Shown one piece after another: positions 6,842 to 14,606 of a DNA stretch of 19,470 nucleotides. Position 1 is the stretch's first letter; the number at the start of each line of letters is the position of its first letter. The position numbers and the translations under genes were made by a program. The notes beneath the pieces were generated by a model. That model ran no database searches, had not been told where the DNA came from, and worked only from the letters and a program-made list of their open reading frames with translations. Origin of the DNA: Myxococcales bacterium (GTDB lineage Bacteria > Myxococcota_A > Polyangia > Polyangiales > Polyangiaceae); NCBI GenBank assembly GCA_025362165.1, contig JANYHY010000722.1, forward strand, positions 1 through 19,470. Direction: 5' to 3'.

Positions 6842-7720
6842 TCACCGCAATATAGCCGATCCACGGCTCGCCCAAGGATCGCCCTTTGTTCGCAGTCTCT
6901 CGAGCACGTTCTTGACGGTGAAGTGAGTCGGCGTCACGCCTTCGTCGAGCTCCTCCCACGTGATCGGCGTCGCCACCGGAGCGTTCGCGCGAGCGCGCGG
7001 TGAATACGCGGAGACGAACGTCGCTTGCGGGTGATTGCGCGCGAAGTCCAAGAGGATCTTTCCCTTGCGCGCCGCCTTCGACACCGTGGTCACGTACCGA
7101 GTCGGGCACTCGCTCATCAGCGACTCCGCCAACACCCGGCCGACGTCACGCCCCTCGTCCCAGGTCATGGGCGCAAGAGGAGTCACACCAATGTGCAATC
7201 CCTTGCCTCCAGTCGTTTTGATCAATGGGTCATATCCGCTAGTGGTCAATCGCTCCCGCACCAACTTGGCAGTCGCCACGACCTCACTCCACGGGACCTC
7301 TCCATCCGGATCGAGGTCGAACACCAGAAAATCAGGCCGATCCAGCGATGCCATCCGCGCGCCCCACGTGTGAACCTCGAGCACGCACATTTGAGCGAGC
7401 CCGACGAGCGTGGTCTTGTCGTCGACCAACAAGACATTATCCCCGTCCCCAATCTCGACGACGCGCACTCCCTTGGGCAGTCCGCCTCCGGGGTGCTTTT
7501 GGAAGAAGCTGCCTTTGTTCCAACCGTTCTGACAGCGCACGAAGGTCGTCGGGCGCTCTTGGATGTGCGGAAGCATCCACTCGCTCACTGCGGCGTAGTA
7601 CTCGGCGAGGTCACGCTTGGTGATGCCAGCCTCTGGATAGAAGAGTTTGTCTGGGTTGGTGAGGCGCGCCTCGCTCACACGCGTCGACGGCGGTCCGGCT
7701 TTGCTGCGTTTGGCGGCCAT
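6842..7720 (-). CDS. Stand-alone LigD-type primase-polymerase (NHEJ polymerase domain)
   Basis: The 292-residue product corresponds to the polymerase (archaeo-eukaryotic primase-like) domain of LigD, with no ligase or phosphoesterase domain. Visible motifs are LTNPDKLFYP near the start, LEVHTWGAR, the metal-binding FDLDPD (Asp135, Asp137), TTGGKGLHI (about 169-177) and KILLDFARN with the third acidic residue Asp225. In bacterial end-joining this domain adds nucleotides, often ribonucleotides, at DNA ends. I chose ATG 7718-7720 because GGGAG lies about nine bases upstream and homology starts after it. A start 54 bp earlier is open but would overlap the lipoprotein gene. No Ku or ligase gene is in the window. 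It abuts the radical SAM start with no gap. Confidence 0.9.
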   Translation of the reverse strand: MAAKRSKAGPPSTRVSEARLTNPDKLFYPEAGITKRDLAEYYAAVSEWMLPHIQERPTTFVRCQNGWNKGSFFQKHPGGGLPKGVRVVEIGDGDNVLLVDDKTTLVGLAQMCVLEVHTWGARMASLDRPDFLVFDLDPDGEVPWSEVVATAKLVRERLTTSGYDPLIKTTGGKGLHIGVTPLAPMTWDEGRDVGRVLAESLMSECPTRYVTTVSKAARKGKILLDFARNHPQATFVSAYSPRARANAPVATPITWEELDEGVTPTHFTVKNVLERLRTKGDPWASRGSAILR

Positions 7721-7736
7721 GTCGTGACTCCCGCGT

Positions 7737-8357
7737 CTACGGTCCGTGGCAATATTTCGCGCTGCCGACTCCACACGGGACCCAACGATCGGTGCCTGCG
7801 ACGGCGTCGATGGCGTCTTCCAAACTGGTTAGAACCTTCGGAGCGCAAGAGTTTCCCGTGTAGTGCTCGACGACATGCTTGTGGCCGTCACGGACTACAG
7901 TGATCGTCACGGTCGGGTGGTCGGTCGAGATCATGGTGCACTTGTCGTCCACGTGGAGCTTGTCGAAGCCTGCGCGGTCCAACTTGGCCAGCAGCGCTGC
8001 GACGTCGCTCGGGCTCACTTTGTCCGTCTTCTTGCCCTTGGTCTTCACGAACTGTCTCCCTTCGTAGAGCACAGTCCCGTCACCTTGGAGCGTCACCACA
8101 TATGACGGACACACTCCATAACAGACAGTACGTTCGAGACTAATCGATAGTCCGTTCGCGCTAGGTGGAAGAGACACGTCCGCGACGGCCGCGTCGACCT
8201 CTGGTGTGGTGTCAGGGACTGATGCGTCCGCGATCGAGGCGTCATCGACAGTTGATGGCGCAATCGTCGTTACGTTTGGCGTGAGCTCGACGCTGTGAGT
8301 CGGCTGAGGAGTCTCGGCGCAAGCTATTAGACAATAGAGTCCTATCGCCCAACGCAT
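7737..8357 (-). CDS. DUF6438-like lipoprotein
   Basis: The 206-residue product has a short lipoprotein signal ending LIAC (Cys13), then a Thr/Pro/Asp/Ala-rich linker (to about residue 68), then a compact domain of about 110 residues. That domain starts SISLERTVCYGVCPSYVVTL and continues GDGTVLYEGRQFV, which I recognise as the DUF6438 pattern: a Cys-x3-Cys pair followed by beta strands. Its function is unknown. It is an envelope protein placed between a helicase (1-bp TAATG overlap upstream) and a DNA polymerase (16-bp gap downstream). Four further cysteines in the C-terminal half could form disulphides. Confidence 0.75.
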   Translation of the reverse strand: MRWAIGLYCLIACAETPQPTHSVELTPNVTTIAPSTVDDASIADASVPDTTPEVDAAVADVSLPPSANGLSISLERTVCYGVCPSYVVTLQGDGTVLYEGRQFVKTKGKKTDKVSPSDVAALLAKLDRAGFDKLHVDDKCTMISTDHPTVTITVVRDGHKHVVEHYTGNSCAPKVLTSLEDAIDAVAGTDRWVPCGVGSAKYCHGP

Positions 8358-10684
8358 TAGTCCTCCAATGGAGAGAAGAGGTGTTCGACCTCCATCTCCG
8401 TGAGGCTACCTTGTTGTCGCTCGTCGCCCAACAGCGTGGCGGACAACCATCGTTTCTTCTGTTGTAGAGCAATGACGCGCTCCTCCACGCTCCCTGCGGC
8501 GTACAGCGCGTGCACGAAAACAGGCCTTTTTTGGCCGATTCTATGCGCACGATCCGTGGCTTGCGCTTGAGCGGCGGGGTTCCACCATGGGTCGAAATGG
8601 ATCACCGTGTCTGCGCTCACCAGGTTGAGCCCGGTGCCCCCAGCTTTGAGACTGATGAGAAATACATTGGCAGAACCCGACTCGAAGGCGTCTACGACCT
8701 TCTGTCGGTCTCGCGTCTGACCCGTCAATACGTGATAGTCAGTCCCGCGCTCGCGAAGGCCTTCAGCCAAGAGGGCGAGCATTCGTGTGAATTGACTGAA
8801 CACAAGCACGCGGTGACCGGCTGGTAAGAGCGAGCCCATCATCTGGAAGAAGGTGTCGGTCTTTGCGCTCTCCTTCACCTTGCGCGCCGCGTCCATGGTG
8901 ACGAGTCGCGGGTCGCAGCACACTTGGCGCAGCTTCATCAGCGCGTCCAAGATGGTAATCGTCGAGGCTGCCAAGCCTTTGGTGCGAATGACCTTGCGGA
9001 CGTCGGCGTGCGCGGCGACTCGGATGTGCTCGTAGAGATCTCTCTGCTTGCCCTTGAGCTCCACGGGGCGGGAGAGCTCCGTCTTCGGCGGCAGGTCCTT
9101 GGCGACCTCACGCTTGGTGCGCCGCAAGATGTACGGCGCGACCTGCTCCTTGAGCGCGAGCAAGCGATCCTCATCTCCGGCCTTTTCGATGGGCTGACGG
9201 TAGACGCGCCTGAACGTGAGCTCATCGCCGAGAACGTCGGGGTTCAAGAACCGCATGAGCGCCCAGACCTCACCGAGGTGGTTCTCGACCGGAGTGCCCG
9301 TGAGGCACACGCGGTGGTTCGCCTGCAGCGAGCCGATCGCTTGGAACGCTTGCGTGCGCGAGTTCTTGATCGCCTGCGCCTCGTCGAGGACGAGCGCGTG
9401 GAACTTCTGCTCCTTCAAGCGCTCTTCGTCGCGGATCAAGATCGGGTACGTAGTGATGACGACGTCCGCTGTCGGGACTCGATCGTAGAGTGCTCTGCGC
9501 TTGTGACCGTGCAGCACGACCACGCCGAGGCTCGGCGCGAATTTGGCTAATTCTCGGGCCCAATTGAACGCGAGGCTCGTGGGACCCACGACGATCGACG
9601 GCAGTGTCGCGCGGCCAGACTCTTTCTCGGCGAGCAGATAGGCGATGGTCTGCAGAGTCTTTCCGAGGCCCATGTCGTCCGCGAGGATTCCGCCGACGCC
9701 CTCGTCTGCGAGGTGAGTGAGGAATGCGATGCCCTCGCGTTGATACGGGCGCAGCTCTGCGCAAAGGCCTGCGGGCACCTCCTTCAGCTGCGGTCGCGAC
9801 GACAGCTCCTTGCCGCGCGCGAGGACTCCCTTGGGATCGCGCCAGATGATGTTCTTGCCTTGAGAGGCGAAAGTCGCGTCGAGCGCTGCCAACGCAGGGG
9901 CGCGCACTCCGGGGAACACCACGCGCCCGTTCTTCTCGCGGACGCCTTGGTACAGTTCGACGACGACGCGCATGAGAGCGCGCAGTCTGGCGATGGGGAC
10001 CGTGACGTGCTCGGTGTCGCTCAGCTTGAGCGCGAACGCTTGGGTGCGTCGCTCGAGCGCCGAGAGATCGTCTTCTTCGGACGCGTCGTCGAGGAGATCC
10101 ATGATCATCGGCAACAGATCGACCGTGCGACCGTTGATCTCCACGCCGAGCTCCAGCGAGAACCAGCTCGCCCCCTCGCTCACGGGCTTCACGCACGCGA
10201 CCCAAGTCGGATCCTGCGCGACGACTTGGAACGGGAACGTGTCGTCCACGACCACGCGAAAGCCGAGCGCGCGCAGCTGCGGGACAGCCTCCGACGCGAA
10301 CGCGCAGAACGCGCTCTTGCCTTGCTCGGGTCGCACGGCGTAGTCGGCGAGGCAGCCATCGGGCGGTGCCAACTCGTCCAGACAGTCGAGATCGACCGCC
10401 CCCATGCGCTCGAGCCATCGGCGGGCTTCACTCTCCTTGTGCACGTCGCGCGAGACGATGCTCACGCCGAGCGAGCCGTCGCGAAGGAGCCGATCGCGCG
10501 GATCCGCAGCCCGCACTCGCGTTCCGCCGTAGTCGAACGCGAGCTCGAGGAGCGGGATGAGCGCCTCTTCGTCCAGCGTTCGCAGCCCTTCACGCCTGGA
10601 GACGAGCACGTGCTCAGCGAAGAGGCGGACACAAGGGATGGGAGCGATGATCACATCCGCGAGAGGGACGGCATCCAAGGTCAT
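8357..10684 (-). CDS. SNF2-family DEAD/DEAH-box helicase (RapA/HepA-like ATPase)
   Basis: The 775-residue protein has an N-terminal region of about 300 residues (with SWFSLELGVEINGRTVDL, as in bacterial SNF2-associated domains). A complete two-lobe SNF2 motor follows: Q-like motif LRPYQREG (311-318), Walker A DDMGLGKT (336-343), DEAQ (434-437), LTGTPVEN (461-468), then VLVFSQFT, AGGTGLNL and DRAHRIGQ in the second lobe. SNF2 motors translocate on double-stranded DNA to remodel protein-DNA complexes. I see no SWIM zinc finger, often present at the N-terminus of bacterial homologues, which fits its shorter length. Start is ATG 10682-10684 with AGGCG just upstream. It is first in the minus-strand run and divergent from the hydrolase-ANL gene. 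Confidence 0.92.
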   Translation of the reverse strand: MTLDAVPLADVIIAPIPCVRLFAEHVLVSRREGLRTLDEEALIPLLELAFDYGGTRVRAADPRDRLLRDGSLGVSIVSRDVHKESEARRWLERMGAVDLDCLDELAPPDGCLADYAVRPEQGKSAFCAFASEAVPQLRALGFRVVVDDTFPFQVVAQDPTWVACVKPVSEGASWFSLELGVEINGRTVDLLPMIMDLLDDASEEDDLSALERRTQAFALKLSDTEHVTVPIARLRALMRVVVELYQGVREKNGRVVFPGVRAPALAALDATFASQGKNIIWRDPKGVLARGKELSSRPQLKEVPAGLCAELRPYQREGIAFLTHLADEGVGGILADDMGLGKTLQTIAYLLAEKESGRATLPSIVVGPTSLAFNWARELAKFAPSLGVVVLHGHKRRALYDRVPTADVVITTYPILIRDEERLKEQKFHALVLDEAQAIKNSRTQAFQAIGSLQANHRVCLTGTPVENHLGEVWALMRFLNPDVLGDELTFRRVYRQPIEKAGDEDRLLALKEQVAPYILRRTKREVAKDLPPKTELSRPVELKGKQRDLYEHIRVAAHADVRKVIRTKGLAASTITILDALMKLRQVCCDPRLVTMDAARKVKESAKTDTFFQMMGSLLPAGHRVLVFSQFTRMLALLAEGLRERGTDYHVLTGQTRDRQKVVDAFESGSANVFLISLKAGGTGLNLVSADTVIHFDPWWNPAAQAQATDRAHRIGQKRPVFVHALYAAGSVEERVIALQQKKRWLSATLLGDERQQGSLTEMEVEHLFSPLED

Positions 10685-10714
10685 CGAACGCCTGAGCGCA
10701 TGTACAGACTCACC

Positions 10715-10743
10715 TCGATACGAGAACCATTTTTATCTGACAA
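10715..10743 (-). promoter_or_regulatory. Candidate sigma70-type promoter for the helicase operon
   Basis: Read on the minus strand, TTGTCA (10743-10738) and TATCGA (10720-10715) are separated by exactly 17 bases, about 30 bp ahead of the helicase ATG. The -35 matches five of six consensus bases but the -10 only three of six, so this is a weak candidate. It is the best I can see in the 143-bp divergent region. Confidence 0.28.
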
Positions 10744-10801
10744 GCACAAATCTTCCGCGCAAACGACCACGGCGCGACCCGCGACCTCGCTGGCACTTCT
10801 T

Positions 10802-10811
10802 GTTTGCAAAC
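10802..10811. promoter_or_regulatory. Perfect 10-bp palindrome GTTTGCAAAC ahead of the hydrolase-ANL gene
   Basis: GTTTGCAAAC is self-complementary and sits 16 bp before the ATG at 10828 in the divergent intergenic region. Its placement fits an operator for a dimeric regulator, but a 10-bp palindrome can arise by chance. The surrounding region is more AT-rich than the genes. Confidence 0.28.
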
Positions 10812-10827
10812 GTACTAGTGTGTGTGC

Positions 10828-13644
10828 ATGAACACGCGATCGCTGCTGCGCGCGCGCAGGAAGCTGCGAGCGTCCGCGCGCAACGCGTTGGAGTTGATTC
10901 GCGTCGGACGCTTGGGTGAAGAGGAGCTCGGCGCGCCGTTCGAGGTCGTCGCGCGTGGTCCGAACCACAAGCTCCGTTGCTACGCGCAACCGGACGGAGT
11001 GCCGGCGATCCTGCTCGTGCCTCCGTTGATGGTCACCGCGGAGGTCTATGATGTGGCGCCGGACGTCTCGGCGGTCACCTCGCTCGTGAACAGCGGAGTG
11101 GGCGTGTACGTCGTCGATTTCGGCTCTCCGGAGCGCGAACAAGGCGGTATGCGTCGAACGCTCGACGATCACGTGCGCGCCGTCGTCGCATCCATCACGC
11201 GCGTGCGAGAGCTCTCCGGCAAGGACGTGCACGTCGCGGGCTACTCCCAAGGCGGCATGTTTGCGTATCAAGCAGCCGCATATCTCCGCACTGAAGGCGT
11301 TGGCTCGGTCATCACGTTCGGAAGCCCAGTCGACGTCCACAAGAATCTGCCCGCCGTGCGCGGCGAGATCGCTGGCGCGCTCGCGGCGTTCGTGGAGCCC
11401 GCGGTGAACGGCCTGATGAAGCGACTGGAGGGGTTGCCCGGCGCGCTCACCAGCACCGCGTTCAAGATCGTATCCACGCGCAAGGAGATCCAGCAGCGCA
11501 TCGAGTTCGTGCGAATGCTCCACGATCGCAGCGCGCTCGTGCGGCGCGAGGCGAGGCGAAGGTTCTTGGGCGGCGAAGGTTTCGTCGCGTGGCCCGGTCC
11601 TGCATTCCGCGACTTCGCGCACGACTTCGTAGTGCACAATCGGCTGCTCAGCGGCGGCTTCGTGATCGACGGCAAGACCGTCACGCTCGCGGACATCAAG
11701 TGCCCCATCCTCTGCTTTGTCGGGACCTCCGACGAGATCGCAAGTCCTGCTTCGGTCCGCGCGATCACGCGCGCCGCTCCTCTCGCGGACGTCTCGTTCG
11801 TCGAGGTTCCCGCAGGCCACTTCGGGCTCGTGGTCGGCTCGCGCGCGATGAAGCTGACGTGGCCGACGGTCGCGGAGTGGATGCAGCACGCGGCCGGGAG
11901 AGGGCCGAAGCCTGACGCGCTCTTGACGGCCCCCGCGGTCGACTATGATCTGGACGACGACGCAGAGACCAAGCTCGATTTGGATCTGTTCCTCGGCTCG
12001 GCGCGCACAGCAGCCAAGGACGCTTGGCGGCGGTTCGGCGACATGGCAGCGAGCGCGACGGACGCCCTCGACGCGATTCGCTACCAAGAGCCGCGCTTGC
12101 GCCGCCTCTCGCAGATCGGGCCGAGCACGCCAATCAGCCCAGCGCGCGCTCTCGCGCAGCAAGCCGCGAAGACCCCGGACGAGACCTTCTTCTTGTGGCA
12201 CGGTCGCGCGTTCTCTTACGCCGAAGCGGACAAGCGCGTGACGAACGTGGCGCGCGGTCTTTGGGAGTGCGGAGTTCGGCCGGGCGATCGCGTGCTCGTC
12301 GTCATGGGCTCGCGGCCGAGCCTGCTCTCGATGACGACCGCGCTCAACCGCATCGGCGCTGTCGCGCTCGTCGCGCCGCCCGACGCACGCGACGACGTCC
12401 TAGCAAAGGTGATCGCCGACAACGTCAAGGCGGTCGCGAGCGATCCTGATCACGGCGAGCGCCTGTTGAAGCTTTCGGATCGGCCGGTGCTGGTGCTCGG
12501 TGGAGGAGGGGGCGCGCGCGATCTCGCGCCTGGGCTCACGGACATGGAGGCGATCGACCCCGACAAGGTCGACCTCCCCGCGAGCGTCACCGAGACTGCG
12601 GGGCGCGCGCGCGATCTCGCGATGGTGCTCTTGCGTCCTGGTGAGCACGGCGAGCTGCGTTCTGCACCCGTGACCAATCACCGCTGGGCGCTCTCCGCGT
12701 TCGGCGCTGCCGCCGCGTGCACGTTGAAGCCAGGCGACACTGTTTATTCGTGCATCCCGCTGCACCATCCGACGGCGCTGCTCGCGTGCGTTGGTGCTGC
12801 GATCGCCGCTGGAACCCGCCTCGCGCTCGCGACGGTGTTCGACCCGGACACGTTCCTGTCCGATGCGCGACGCGCGGGCGCGACAGTCGTCTTCTACGCC
12901 GGCGAGATGTTGCGACTGCTCGTCGCGACCGACGCGGTGCGCAGTGATCGCGATCATCCGATTCGACTGTTCGCAGGCAGCGGCATGCGCGCGAGCCTGG
13001 CCGAGCAACTCCGCGAGCGCTTCGGGGTCGGTGTCATCGAGTTCTACGCGAGCACCACACAGAGGGTCGTGCTCGCGAACGTCGCTGGAGACAAGGTCGG
13101 CGCGCTCGGGAGGCCGCTGCCTGGCAGCGTAGACGTCGCGGTCGCGAAGGTGGACTTCGTGCTGAGGGCGCCAGTGCGAGACGCAGCCGGAGATCTCGAG
13201 CTCGCACAAGTCGACGAGCCCGGCTTGCTCTCTGCGCGCGACGAGACCAACACCTGGGTGACGACAGGAGACGTCGTTCGCTGTGATGTGGACGGTGACT
13301 ATTGGTTCGTGGACGCGCTCGCCAACATGCGTGACGGAGTGTCGATGCGCGCGATCGAGGAGGTGCTCTACGGCATCTCGCCCATCAAGCTCGCAGCCAC
13401 GTTCGTCGAGAGTGGCGCGATCGTGGCCTGCTACGAGGCGCGCGAGCCCGTGTCCAGCAAGCAGCTCGACGAGGCCTTCGCTTCGGTCTCACCGGCGGAG
13501 CGTCCCAAGTACGTGCTCGAGCTGCCCAAGATCCCGCTGACCGAGGGCTTTCGCGCGCGACGCGATTTGCTCGCGGCGGCGGCGCACGACGCTGTTCGTC
13601 GCTTCGATCTGGCCGCAGGGCGCTACGTCCCTTACGTTCGTTGA
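10828..13644 (+). CDS. PHA-synthase-like alpha/beta hydrolase fused to a degenerate acyl-CoA-synthetase (ANL) domain
   Basis: The 938-residue protein has two parts. Residues about 40-355 form an alpha/beta hydrolase resembling PhaC-type proteins, with nucleophile Ser140 in GYSQGG, Asp302 in GTSDEIAS and His331 in GHFGLVVG; the PHA synthases proper have Cys at the nucleophile position. Residues about 424-938 form an ANL domain (FFLWHGRAFSYAEADKRV; TTGDVVRCDVDGDYWFVD). Its P-loop should read TSGTTGxPKG but is LLRPGEHGELRSAP (from residue 601), and the C-terminal lysine motif reads PLTEGFRARR, without Lys. It may therefore bind acyl groups without normal adenylation, or use another mechanism. 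ATG 10828 is preferred over GTG 10822. It ends 13 bp inside the convergent NadR-like gene. Confidence 0.82.
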   Translation: MNTRSLLRARRKLRASARNALELIRVGRLGEEELGAPFEVVARGPNHKLRCYAQPDGVPAILLVPPLMVTAEVYDVAPDVSAVTSLVNSGVGVYVVDFGSPEREQGGMRRTLDDHVRAVVASITRVRELSGKDVHVAGYSQGGMFAYQAAAYLRTEGVGSVITFGSPVDVHKNLPAVRGEIAGALAAFVEPAVNGLMKRLEGLPGALTSTAFKIVSTRKEIQQRIEFVRMLHDRSALVRREARRRFLGGEGFVAWPGPAFRDFAHDFVVHNRLLSGGFVIDGKTVTLADIKCPILCFVGTSDEIASPASVRAITRAAPLADVSFVEVPAGHFGLVVGSRAMKLTWPTVAEWMQHAAGRGPKPDALLTAPAVDYDLDDDAETKLDLDLFLGSARTAAKDAWRRFGDMAASATDALDAIRYQEPRLRRLSQIGPSTPISPARALAQQAAKTPDETFFLWHGRAFSYAEADKRVTNVARGLWECGVRPGDRVLVVMGSRPSLLSMTTALNRIGAVALVAPPDARDDVLAKVIADNVKAVASDPDHGERLLKLSDRPVLVLGGGGGARDLAPGLTDMEAIDPDKVDLPASVTETAGRARDLAMVLLRPGEHGELRSAPVTNHRWALSAFGAAAACTLKPGDTVYSCIPLHHPTALLACVGAAIAAGTRLALATVFDPDTFLSDARRAGATVVFYAGEMLRLLVATDAVRSDRDHPIRLFAGSGMRASLAEQLRERFGVGVIEFYASTTQRVVLANVAGDKVGALGRPLPGSVDVAVAKVDFVLRAPVRDAAGDLELAQVDEPGLLSARDETNTWVTTGDVVRCDVDGDYWFVDALANMRDGVSMRAIEEVLYGISPIKLAATFVESGAIVACYEAREPVSSKQLDEAFASVSPAERPKYVLELPKIPLTEGFRARRDLLAAAAHDAVRRFDLAAGRYVPYVR

Positions 13645-14606
13645 CCTATCAAACGATTCGCCGCGCGCTCCGCGATCTCCCGTCGCTCGCGCCAATCTCC
13701 GCGCACGACCACGTAGTCACGACCTGCGCGTGAGAGCGCCGCCTCGCACGCGCTGAAGAACGCTGCGCCACCCTCGGGCAAGTACCTCACGTCGTCCTTC
13801 ACCCAAGGAACATCTGGCGCAGTGAGCAGCGTGAGATCGTAGCGGCGCGACTCTGCCACGGCGCGCAGATCAGGTGTGCATCCACCGGCGAGCGCGTCCA
13901 TCCACACCGTGGTCGCGAGCGGGTCCGTGTCGCAGACGATCAGGCGGTTCGCCTCGCGCGCGATCGCATCTTCGCTCGCGATCTGACCGCGAACGAGCTC
14001 TGACCAATCGAGCCCTTCGAGCGAGCCGCCGCGAGCTTCGAGCACGTGACGCGCCCACTCCGGGACCATCACTGTGTCGAGACCCTCGGCGAGAGCGCGC
14101 GCGAGCGTCGTCTTGCCGGTGGACTCCGGACCGAGGATCGACACGCGCCTGACGAAGTGCGGGCGCACGCATCTCGGCAGGGACCGCCAATGCTGCATCG
14201 GGTCGAGGCGCACGCTCGTTCCGCTCACCGGAAACGTCTCGCGCGCAGGGTCCACGGAGACGAAGCGCGCGCCAAGCACACGCGCGAGCTGTTGCCCGTA
14301 CGCCTCTGACGCGAACACCACGTCGACCGGCTCACCGATCGCTCGCGTGAGGCTCTGTCGCCAGATCTCCCAGAAATCAGGGGCCTCGGACGGTTGTTGC
14401 GGATTTTCGTCCGTCAGGTGAATGACGCGGTCGTTCGGAAATATCTCGCGCATCCAGGCGTGTCGGAGCGCGCCATCGATCGGCTCGCGCGCGAGCGTGC
14501 CCACGACGATCGTCAGTCGATCGCACATGCGGCGAGCGACCTCGCAGAGGTAAAGGTGCCCGATGTGCGGCGGCATGAACTTGCCGAGCACGAGGCCGTG
14601 CGTCAC
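13632..14606 (-). CDS. nadR: NadR-like NMN adenylyltransferase / ribosylnicotinamide kinase
   Basis: The 324-residue protein contains an N-terminal nucleotidyltransferase domain, with GKFMPPHIGHL (residues 8-18; HxGH as His14-Ile-Gly16-His17) and the SGTSVR motif (128-133). A P-loop kinase domain follows, with GPESTGKTT (159-167). This is the NadR order: NMN to NAD adenylyl transfer plus phosphorylation of nicotinamide riboside to NMN, both ATP-using cytoplasmic steps of NAD salvage. The helix-turn-helix repressor domain of enterobacterial NadR is absent, so it should not be a transcription factor. Start is GTG 14604-14606, overlapping the NRPS stop by 4 bp, which makes it the last gene of the biosynthetic operon. 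Whether it acts on ordinary NMN or a pathway intermediate is open. Confidence 0.87.
   Translation of the reverse strand: MTHGLVLGKFMPPHIGHLYLCEVARRMCDRLTIVVGTLAREPIDGALRHAWMREIFPNDRVIHLTDENPQQPSEAPDFWEIWRQSLTRAIGEPVDVVFASEAYGQQLARVLGARFVSVDPARETFPVSGTSVRLDPMQHWRSLPRCVRPHFVRRVSILGPESTGKTTLARALAEGLDTVMVPEWARHVLEARGGSLEGLDWSELVRGQIASEDAIAREANRLIVCDTDPLATTVWMDALAGGCTPDLRAVAESRRYDLTLLTAPDVPWVKDDVRYLPEGGAAFFSACEAALSRAGRDYVVVRGDWRERREIAERAANRLIGQRT

Noticed and set aside
7721..7774. Earlier start of the LigD-type polymerase gene
   Set aside because: It would overlap the lipoprotein gene and adds residues without homology, while the ATG at 7718-7720 has a GGGAG ribosome-binding site.
10791..10808. 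Sigma54-like TGGCAC...TTGCA element
   Set aside because: The GG-to-GC distance is 14 bases instead of the strict 12, so it would not be a functional -24/-12 promoter.
10681..12201. Open frame of 506 codons on the minus strand
   Set aside because: It lies wholly opposite the hydrolase part of the hydrolase-ANL gene, is rich in Arg/Ala/His with no domain, and overlaps the control region. It is an antisense shadow of high-GC codon bias.
12512..12621. 17-bp direct repeat GCGCGCGCGATCTCGCG at 12512-12528 and 12605-12621
   Set aside because: The copies are in frame, 31 codons apart, and both encode Ala-Arg-Asp-Leu-Ala. Chance reuse of favoured codons explains them.
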